Source: Candidatus Omnitrophota bacterium (GTDB lineage: Bacteria; Omnitrophota; Omnitrophia; Omnitrophales; Aquincolibacteriaceae). From it: 9,010 nucleotides of DNA. The stretch covers positions 1-9,010 of the forward strand of contig JAHFHB010000057.1 in assembly GCA_023247135.1 (NCBI GenBank), read 5' to 3'. The position numbers and the translations under genes were made by a program. Numbering within the stretch: the first letter of the stretch is position 1; every line of letters starts with the position of its first letter. The notes beneath the pieces are model-generated. The model did no database searches, had not been told where the DNA came from, and was given only the letters and a program-made list of their open reading frames with translations. Positions 6,301 to 9,010 of the stretch are shown here, one piece after another.

Positions 6301-8147
6301 AAGGTGCCAGGCACCCTCACAGACCTGTCCCGGTGAGGGTGCCTGGCACCTTCTCTTAGCCAAAGGTTCGCGTCAATAAGACGATTGTTCACAAACACTT
6401 CGCGACCAACGCCTAAAGAGGCAAGCCTGTCTGAGGGAATCGCCAGCGCGGCACCGTCTTCGATGGTGGCGCGATCTTCAAGGAATCCCTGCCGGTAATT
6501 TTCACGTTCATCGCGGCGAGGGTCTAAAGACTCAGGCGTTCCTGAAACGGCGGGGTGGATACGCAAGTAGTTGAGACCGGCGGCGAGAGCTTGTGCGCGC
6601 AAACCGTCGGTATGAAACCCGCCGGTCACGATCACTGCCTGTGAGACGTGCGTTTTGGCAATCGCCTCCGCGGCATTTTGAATAAACGCGTGTTCGCGTG
6701 CCTCGGCGCCATGGTAAAAATCAAACGCTGTACGAATCCATCCGGCCGCACGGTTCTCATCCACAAACGCGGCCCCGGCATTTTTAAAACGCTCCGCCAG
6801 CCGCGCCGGCTCAAAATCCTGTGTGCGGTTTTTTATTTTTTCGTAATCCGCGCGGGCCAGTTCACCGGATAATATCTTTCCTAGCAGTTCCAGATCGCGG
6901 GATAAAGACAATAGTGCAGAAACTCGCGAGATTGCTTCGTCAGCCTTCGGCTTCCTCGCAATGACGAGCGGGGATGACACAGTCTGATTCTCGATTTTTT
7001 CGGCGAGCCGTTCCATTTCATCAGAAAATTTTTCGGATTTCAGCTCATCGGTAAATGCGCGCTCTTCCAAAAAAGGTTTGAGAACTTCCACAACGCGCGG
7101 ATGAGCGCAAATGTCTGAAAGTGCGCAGGCCTGTTCCGTTTTCCAGCGGGTTTCTCCGTAACGTGGCGTGGCAGGCTTCGCTTGCAAGATTTTATTTAGG
7201 GCTGCGAGTGTTTTGAGACCAGCTGCATCATGTTTGTAAAGCTGCTCGAGCTCCTTGAAAGCGTCGACGGCAGAGAAGGTGCCAGGTACCCTCACCGGGA
7301 CAGGTCTGTGAGGGTACCTGGCACCTTCTCGTTCTCGCAAACGCACCCAGCGCACAAGCATGGGCCAGTCTTTCTGCGACGAGGGATGCGCCAGATCGAT
7401 GCCCAGCTGTGTGCGCGCCTGTCCTTCCAAAGCGCTCAACCAGGTTTCAAGCGACAATGTACCTGCCTCAAACGATTCTTTCTGTTTCAGAAAATCCCAG
7501 AGCGGACCAGGCAGCAAAGCGGCCATTTGTGTCTGCAGTGATTCTTTCGAGCGGTGCAGCCAGGCGCCGGCCTGTTCACGACTTGCCAAAAGATGTTTGA
7601 ATGCAATCCGATCCTGGCGGTAAAGCTCGGCATCTTCAATCCCATAACCGCTCGCGCCGGGATGCCGCATTAAAAAGTAAGCCGCGCCGCTCATGCGCCC
7701 GCGCCGCATGCGCATGCGGCTGATTTCAGAATCCCACTGCTTTTGGCCAAAAAGGCGGTCAAGTTCAGGTTCCAAAGCACCGGCCGCGCCTTCCAGCAGG
7801 AAAAGTTTTACACCCTGATGACGGTAGAGAGAATTAAGCGTACGGCTGAGTTTCTTGGCAGATTCTTCAGAGCCGTGCGCAGTTTCTACGTGAATCAAGA
7901 ACGGCCTGGGTTGTTTGGAGTCTTGTGAGACCAGACGCACTTCTTCAAGCGCTCCGAGCCGGGCCGGCCAGGCGGGCAGGCTCTCAAGCATTTGGCGGGG
8001 AGAAAGCATGGCGGGCAGCGCTGCCGGCGCCGCGTATGCGGGCGTCGTAGACACGGGCGTCATAGACGCCCGTGCCGGAGCGCCTTCCCCAAACGTAGCT
8101 AAATAAGCCGTGAGTGTCACGGCGGCAGTTAATTTCTTAAAACGCAA
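1..8147 (-). CDS. Giant multidomain protein (ChaN/TraB-like region, glutamate-dehydrogenase-type domain, tandem methyltransferases), 3' end beyond window
   Basis: The frame is open from TTG at 8147 to the left edge, at least 2,715 codons with no stop seen; residue n begins at base 8147-3(n-1). The start is chosen from AGGAGG five bases upstream; GTG at 8150 would add one residue but sits only two bases from that site. Order of parts: probable signal peptide (1-27 or 1-39); ChaN/TraB-like region (83-530); helical spacer (620-855); glutamate-dehydrogenase-type domain (855-1355); unrecognised mostly helical region (1380-2239); methyltransferase 1 (2260-2560); Ala/Pro linker (2561-2590); methyltransferase 2 (2591 to edge). 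RSE[MN]R recurs at 648, 1374 and 2240. Three palindromic elements are inserted in frame (residues about 273-292, 395-407, 598-617). The signal peptide suggests export, which is odd for NAD- and SAM-dependent domains. A cytosolic protein with a hydrophobic N-terminus, or post-translational cleavage, are alternatives. The frame is certain; the role of the whole protein is unknown. Confidence 0.9.
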   Translation of the reverse strand, partial: MRFKKLTAAVTLTAYLATFGEGAPARASMTPVSTTPAYAAPAALPAMLSPRQMLESLPAWPARLGALEEVRLVSQDSKQPRPFLIHVETAHGSEESAKKLSRTLNSLYRHQGVKLFLLEGAAGALEPELDRLFGQKQWDSEISRMRMRRGRMSGAAYFLMRHPGASGYGIEDAELYRQDRIAFKHLLASREQAGAWLHRSKESLQTQMAALLPGPLWDFLKQKESFEAGTLSLETWLSALEGQARTQLGIDLAHPSSQKDWPMLVRWVRLREREGARYPHRPVPVRVPGTFSAVDAFKELEQLYKHDAAGLKTLAALNKILQAKPATPRYGETRWKTEQACALSDICAHPRVVEVLKPFLEERAFTDELKSEKFSDEMERLAEKIENQTVSSPLVIARKPKADEAISRVSALLSLSRDLELLGKILSGELARADYEKIKNRTQDFEPARLAERFKNAGAAFVDENRAAGWIRTAFDFYHGAEAREHAFIQNAAEAIAKTHVSQAVIVTGGFHTDGLRAQALAAGLNYLRIHPAVSGTPESLDPRRDERENYRQGFLEDRATIEDGAALAIPSDRLASLGVGREVFVNNRLIDANLWLREGARHPHRDRSVRVPGTFSTQAVEQFNRGTFARSFGITLGFTGTRPVFTRSENRASKDTADLHKLVHKELHVIDDALNHLPHGAIPEFSKIQVLLAALYGGDVQLHAEQAMFATKTKSARPHWEKRVYQFQRGLYAMAEKSFFSKLSAEQKTKVGAYLTEAVRQLEHLGIQVDRKITSSVAGGEISIGNILTHAPEFQNPFLHTFLGESEKIKSASKAQSRFERAVEILSAYPAAKGHKLTAAEKKYLRSFDNIFIPAFQMDKAEPFIVRVQHNRARGPHKGGIRLVNAGTLVNDQHFRNLFNDLKGQLTLQELRYFLRKYILEETLPLSFGMTSKAAVVKLPYGGGKGTMLAADVVENETGEKIIEDLYKGQDATKWLYQLARGTTRVFAESGTVRSDKDIPAADLNSGRYMDVMADEQIETVYDSLRPKLESLLRRPPATLPVEDAAFIQSLAEVPQYTSASLERPLYLQIVTDYGAHLRQAGRKVPSWVQPFFNAAATYTSKSESFMGSVFRNDSTGYGGIHVLREVVLREGLGRSKEKPLAGMTAKLMGLGAVGAPAAEKMLAEGMQIKMISLGYPSHAFYKAEGGFTREEIALIRRLASENKDLALLGTAGYEAPGIEHIPPEQVDARLLELDTDVFVLAAVENALDGKNVVQARGKIFLELANGGITNEAYDRLVQDPGTMVIPDTLANGGGVTVSYYEWMQNLKNERWTREEVIQRLDRHLSGGVERVAKVREQYHTDWRTAADILMILEVLEARRAEKSRAVRSKSKRSEMRTDSAAEIGVSDKEQGGVDPTEHEEPRAEPRWTLDSLSQFWAVYARNPKVLLETSMTDYLWRTFLGGPDFLALEKLFETYISNNPGGLDITRAERDAQTVTRIADAVRGRIRIYMLEQMGRAGEIRIEARLMGFDQGMRRLVARLANPPSIRRSSYLLSLAQWNRFLALVWNREKGEVDAAVREALLADAWQYNSTHRFGKARRVTTRAFFGRLSPEQLRQMTRYARESLERIEKFIASLGVAEINRIVDAERVSDPQLNPAGALEKIGPLPDAAFQNTQPPPEVPEVPEMIVQPDLIPPTDNTAEKARAHQDALAFVSDLQAWINAAGHDVAIHVAASRGASAGFPNFGSTSSLERVEALRRFLETNPSAFISPISTVRRWNPQSRTIKLALKLFVSDEKPLEAALWASQRQLAHDYVLLYTPAVLGEPTVRSLRIRQLFFLFDALSDKEKARNRSLPGILQQLEILREPSADTRPAEDFIHRFLMDHGKNLWILPETLLDFFPEDPFWQWVVYGHFVAAYAELDQAIAALAQTIRQADEPLLESFRAMLGPEHQDLVNKVREGDPQNVFAAEILGHLVYWNNDADEEDSGSAASSAAQETGARSALEVAGGLFDRDRMRNYLKYSQNFLNSLVKAEPELQQQLAEFMGPYGGTVQEFVTSASALSNRRFFAAAAIARFMRQALDLEQTELPTVGPQKVLLDIFAGLLRYRGEEQAAVLAATLGEEEAPGAEESLEEAGDTAAHQLGMSEEPAPARVEVSAPAITLRVKSRYEIILSENGLEKTSVRVGTPAGEEGMDARRVNAESVISAIENLRQRRRIIGYDWIHHGQGGGEVAFLRLALEDGAAILINQRGATIEPATRSEMRTGTEAAQFWNAAYDASGSVAYLTDPEDKQQVFDYFGRIFKSAAGPVTALEVGSGNFNLTQHMVRNLPAGSTLHANDVIALAGRSFQPPTGVTYHEKAIEDLPQDFSQPAFDLITGLFVLDYTDLDQSLEALRKLAKPGAKLAFLLHHKQSTFVTSARISQDQAVWLKESQIFSRAGTYLKSRSKTDRAAWRNAVERLDREIAKRQRADRRTLQQSSGRVFFITTSSQLEEISKLMQVLENNIVRGRFEDALRILTRETPRFWNKQKLFESLAARPVFGNGEAASLRALLEKHGFQADTVKPFLNKRGILLGWQVEMSVPAPAGAGSLFAPAAPTVSLPEFSQTELWTSLLQDDIRTGEYASGNYYDGLVLEWWQKFFRGLPAKTQVLDAGTGALVLPRLARKVNSELSFEAIDRIDVKPAEIPGGTDIPFKVASLDQTGYEENRFDAATAGFALEYTPDRAAALREMRRVL
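468..1370 (-). other. Class I SAM-dependent methyltransferase domain 1
   Basis: About residues 2260-2560. The SAM-binding loop reads ALEVGSGNF (E2294, G2296, G2298), followed by a second-strand acidic position in HANDV, a post-strand segment FDLITGLFVLDYTD, and a strand with the usual turn, AKPGAKLAFLLHH. The family transfers a methyl group from S-adenosylmethionine; the substrate is unknown. A charged helical insert of roughly 125 residues (about 2390-2515) interrupts the C-terminal half, before the closing strands HGFQADTVKPF and GILLGWQVEM. It follows the third RSE-type motif (2240) by a short linker. Confidence 0.75.
1431..4010 (-). other. Unrecognised, mostly helical region with two low-complexity linkers
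   Basis: About residues 1380-2239, between two RSEMRT motifs. No catalytic motif is recognised. It opens with an acidic linker (VDPTEHEEPRAEP) followed by helices. A proline-rich linker at about 1655-1680 (PPPEVPEVPEM, encoded by a 9-base tandem repeat) separates two helical halves. A second acidic linker at about 2102-2142 (EEEAPGAEESLEEAG) precedes a small strand-rich segment of about 100 residues (ITLRVKSRYEIILSENG ... AAILINQRGATIE) that ends at RSEMRT. It may be a scaffold or an interaction region; I cannot assign a function. Confidence 0.5.
3151..3168 (-). repeat. Nine-base tandem repeat in a proline-rich linker
   Basis: GGCACTTCC occurs twice in tandem on the plus strand and encodes part of PPPEVPEVPEM at about residues 1658-1668. 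It marks a flexible linker in the unrecognised helical region. Confidence 0.7.
4083..5585 (-). other. Glutamate-dehydrogenase-type domain (Glu/Leu/Phe/Val dehydrogenase family)
   Basis: This family oxidatively deaminates an amino acid, classically glutamate to 2-oxoglutarate and ammonia, with NAD(P). Seen here: RVQHNRARGPHKGGIRL (868-884), SKAAVVKLPYGGGKG (933-947), PAADLNSG (1001-1008), STGYGG (1116-1121), the Rossmann loop GLGAVG (1151-1156) and DTLANGGGVTVSYYEW (1289-1304). The counterparts of Clostridium symbiosum K89, K113, K125, D165 and S380 are K879, K934, K946, D1004 and S1300, all present, and the K934-K946 spacing of 12 is exact. Differences: about 31 extra residues between K879 and K934, about 70 extra between D1004 and the STGYGG motif, and ISLGYPS where relatives have an acidic residue after the second Rossmann strand. 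The chemistry therefore looks possible while cofactor choice or binding may be altered. The family normally forms cytosolic hexamers of about 420-450 residues, so a copy inside a giant, possibly exported chain is unusual. Confidence 0.88.
5586..6296 (-). other. Helical spacer between the ChaN/TraB-like region and the dehydrogenase
   Basis: About residues 618-854. It is mostly predicted helical by eye, with no recognised motif. It contains the first RSE-type pentapeptide, RSENR at residues 648-652, soon after the in-frame palindromic element. Residues 660-760 include histidine-rich helical text (HKLVHKELHVIDDALNHL). It leads directly into the residues that open the dehydrogenase domain. Confidence 0.4.
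6297..6356 (+). repeat. In-frame palindromic element, copy 1
   Basis: Perfect 24-base inverted arms (6297-6320 and 6333-6356) flank a 12-base loop, AGACCTGTCCCG on the plus strand. The total of 60 bases is exactly 20 codons, residues 598-617 of the giant protein, with arms encoding EGARHPH and VRVPGTFS. It lies just after the ChaN/TraB-like region. Loop orientation matches copy 3 and is opposite to copy 2. Confidence 0.92.
6928..6965 (-). repeat. Short dispersed palindromic element of another family, in frame
   Basis: On the coding strand it reads GTCATTGCGAGGAAGCC then GAAGGCTGACGAAGC and AATCTC. ATTGC/GCAAT ends and an inner AGCC-GAA-GGCT stem give an imperfect hairpin. It closely resembles the widespread bacterial repeat GTCATTGCGAGGAGCGAAGCGACGAAGCAATC. 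Here it is translated as VIARKPKADEAIS, residues 395-407 of the giant protein. The match is from memory of that repeat, not a search. Confidence 0.7.
7273..7330 (-). repeat. In-frame palindromic element, copy 2
   Basis: Perfect 23-base arms (7273-7295 and 7308-7330) with a 12-base loop. The loop sequence AGACCTGTCCCG is here on the minus strand, so the element is inverted relative to copies 1 and 3. Both arms differ from copy 1 at one matching position (GGCACC/GGTGCC becomes GGTACC/GGTACC), so pairing is kept. It encodes EGARYPH...VRVPGTFS at about residues 273-292. Confidence 0.92.
8031..8147 (-). other. Probable signal peptide region with a short tandem duplication
   Basis: Residues 1-5 are basic (MRFKK), residues 6-20 are uncharged and mostly hydrophobic (LTAAVTLTAYLATFG), and two small-residue cleavage-like sites follow: APARA-S after residue 27 and PAYA-A after residue 39. 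Between them lies a 15-base imperfect tandem duplication (8041-8055 and 8056-8070, 12 of 15 identical) giving SMTPV then STTPA. The same stretch forms a hairpin with 10-bp arms (8052-8061 and 8065-8074). The hydrophobic core is weak for an anchor, so cleavage is more likely than retention. This is judged by eye. Confidence 0.55.
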
Positions 8148-8152
8148 CACAG

Positions 8153-8158
8153 CCTCCT
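8153..8158 (-). promoter_or_regulatory. Ribosome binding site of the giant gene
   Basis: A perfect AGGAGG on the minus strand lies five bases before TTG (8147) and two bases before GTG (8150). The spacing decides for the rare TTG start. The next ATG in frame (codon 29) would remove the hydrophobic N-terminus and has no comparable site. Confidence 0.8.
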
Positions 8159-8206
8159 GAAGTGAAAAGGATCGCCTGTCGTTCCCTGCTTATGCGAAGA
8201 ACGATT

Positions 8207-8234
8207 GTAGGGAACAGGCATGCCTGTTCCCTAC
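8207..8234. repeat. 28-bp perfect palindrome between the two genes
   Basis: The half-site GTAGGGAACAGGCA is followed directly by its reverse complement, with no loop. A shorter, broken match to one arm (GCCTGT, two extra bases, TTCCCT) lies at 8174-8187. It sits in the 115-bp gap after the upstream gene's stop and before the giant gene's ribosome binding site. It could form a cruciform or an RNA hairpin. There is no T-run directly after it on either strand, so a classic terminator is unlikely. It has the look of a dispersed GTAGGG...CCCTAC element. Confidence 0.8.
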
Positions 8235-8262
8235 GAACAAAAAAATCCGTATATACAAAACG

Positions 8263-9010
8263 TTACGCAGCAGACTCGACCGTGCGCGCATGCAGCATGG
8301 AACTCACCAGAGAGGCAAAGCTTCCCTCGGCTCCCAGCGGAATAAAGGCACTTGAAAATCCGCGTTCGCGGACTTGCACGGTGAAAACGTCCGGCAAAAT
8401 GTCGCGAAGCTGTGAAGGCAGCGCACGCAGTCCCAGAAACCGTGAAAAACTTTCGCGCAGTTTGGTGCCGTGCACTTTCGGGGTGCGCACCACAAGCCCG
8501 TCGTCCGCCTGCAACGCCGCGTAGCGATTAAGCACGCTTTCTTCCACATACGGCAGTACAAGCAGCGGCAGTGCCGCTTGTCCGGGTTCCGCCTGGGCTG
8601 CCTGCCTTAGCGCTGCCGACGATTTTAAAATAGCCTTGAGTTCATCTAGAGTGGGAAGCTCCCCCCGAAAGGTTGCATGTTCCGGACTCACGCCAGGAGG
8701 TAATTTCATTTTTGCAAAGTGATTGCGGCCAACCGCCTCAGGGTTTTCCAGCGAATCCAGAACGACCACACGGCTGCCCGGCAAAAGATCCATCAGGGCG
8801 GGATCGATTTGCGGCACTTGTCCCTTGACGCTGACAAGCACCACGGTTTTGGGCCGTTCCACCGTTTCTTGCGACGTCACAAGCGTCGCCATTTTCTGTT
8901 TCGTTTCGGCCTTCGGTTGGGCCGCAGAGAAGGTGCCAGGCACCCTCACAGACCGGTCCCGGTGAGGGCCCCTGGCATCTTCTCCAAGCTGGCCAAAAAG
9001 TCGCGCCCGG
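8263..9010 (-). CDS. C-terminal part of an unrecognised protein, 5' end beyond window
   Basis: The frame is open from the right edge to TAA at 8265-8263, giving 248 residues. I do not recognise a family. After a degenerate palindromic element (encoding EDARGPHRDRSVRVPGTFS) comes a charged stretch, then strand-like hydrophobic segments (TVVLVSVKG, SRVVVLDSLEN, LPLLVLPYV) alternating with helices, so an alpha/beta fold is likely. It ends SMLHARTVESAA. An internal GTG at 8949 and ATG at 8892 could serve as starts. GTG lies inside the palindromic element and ATG has no ribosome binding site, while the frame continues upstream without a stop, so continuation beyond the edge is preferred. It lies 115 bp upstream of the giant gene on the same strand and shares its repeat element, so it may be the tail of another large gene of the same kind. 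That is inference. Confidence 0.75.
   Translation of the reverse strand, partial: RARLFGQLGEDARGPHRDRSVRVPGTFSAAQPKAETKQKMATLVTSQETVERPKTVVLVSVKGQVPQIDPALMDLLPGSRVVVLDSLENPEAVGRNHFAKMKLPPGVSPEHATFRGELPTLDELKAILKSSAALRQAAQAEPGQAALPLLVLPYVEESVLNRYAALQADDGLVVRTPKVHGTKLRESFSRFLGLRALPSQLRDILPDVFTVQVRERGFSSAFIPLGAEGSFASLVSSMLHARTVESAA
8927..8984 (+). repeat. In-frame palindromic element, copy 3 (degenerate)
   Basis: The left arm 8927-8949 is identical to the left arm of copy 1. The right arm 8962-8984 has three substitutions (8969, 8970, 8978) that break pairing. The loop has one change (AGACCGGTCCCG). It sits inside the upstream gene and reads EDARGPHRDRSVRVPGTFS there, the same peptide frame as the other copies. 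Confidence 0.9.

Larger units (their letters stand above)
6558..7901 (-). other. ChaN/TraB-like region of the giant protein
   Basis: Residues 83-92 read FLIHVETAHG, a strand followed by an acidic residue and histidine. Residues 117-123 (LLEGAAG) resemble the strand ending in Glu-Gly seen in ChaN, TraB and erythromycin-esterase-like families. Residues 505-516 (VIVTGGFHTDGL) resemble the late G-x-x-H-x-x-G motif of TraB and ChaN proteins. The stretch between is longer than usual (roughly 380 residues) and mostly helical, and carries two in-frame palindromic elements. The family match rests on motif order only and is tentative. If right, this is a metal- or heme-associated or hydrolase-like fold of unknown substrate. 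It has no known functional link with the dehydrogenase downstream. Confidence 0.4.

Noticed and set aside
7703..7720. 18-bp perfect palindrome GCCGCATGC/GCATGCGGC
   Set aside because: It falls in an Arg/Met-rich coding stretch (SRMRMRRGRM) where repeated CGC-ATG codons make such symmetry likely; no second copy seen.
8204..8209. TACAAT on the minus strand as a -10 box for the giant gene
   Set aside because: No -35-like hexamer at 16-18 bases; it overlaps the end of the 28-bp palindrome, which explains the sequence equally well.
8239..8255. T-run after the upstream gene (seven T on the minus strand) as a rho-independent terminator
   Set aside because: Only the weak, AT-rich GTATATAC precedes the T-run; there is no stable GC stem immediately before it.
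8890..8892. ATG as the start of the upstream gene
   Set aside because: The bases before it are CGAAACAGAAA with no ribosome binding site, and the frame continues open upstream to the window edge.
6297..8984. The three hairpin copies as a CRISPR array or as transcription terminators
   Set aside because: Copies are about 1 kb or more apart, in both orientations, and inside open frames without T-runs.

Overview
The window is coding on the minus strand almost end to end. One open frame runs from a TTG start at 8147 to the left edge without a stop: at least 2,715 codons, read codon by codon, and still open. A second minus-strand frame enters from the right edge and stops at 8263. Only 115 bp separate the two. 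I see no RNA gene, CRISPR array, insertion sequence with a transposase, or plus-strand gene.

The large protein is modular. It has a probable signal peptide, an N-terminal region with ChaN/TraB-like motifs (about residues 83-530), and a helical spacer. Next comes a glutamate-dehydrogenase-type domain with every substrate and catalytic residue I can check (about 855-1355), then about 860 residues of unrecognised mostly helical sequence with proline-rich and acidic linkers. It ends with two class I SAM-dependent methyltransferase domains, the second cut by the window edge. The pentapeptide RSE[MN]R occurs three times (residues 648, 1374, 2240). Two copies lie at clear module borders and the first in the spacer before the dehydrogenase, so the protein could be a polyprotein or a chain of separable units. 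That is inference.

The region also carries several families of small palindromic elements. A 58-60 bp element with 23-24 bp arms occurs three times (6297-6356, 7273-7330, 8927-8984), all inside reading frames, in both orientations, and always in the same peptide frame (EGAR..PH...VRVPGTFS). A different short element of a widespread type (GTCATTGCGAGG...GACGAAGCAATCTC on the coding strand) sits in frame at 6928-6965. A 28-bp perfect palindrome lies between the two genes. This resembles the in-frame palindromic elements described in Rickettsia, though the sequences are not those elements.

The combination of very long multidomain genes, an exported fusion of enzyme domains, moderately high GC and in-frame palindromes fits an uncultivated bacterium such as Candidatus Omnitrophota, a phylum reported to carry giant genes. 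There is no marker gene here, so the assignment is a guess. The two genes lie on the same strand with a short gap and could be co-transcribed. Their joint role cannot be read from the sequence.
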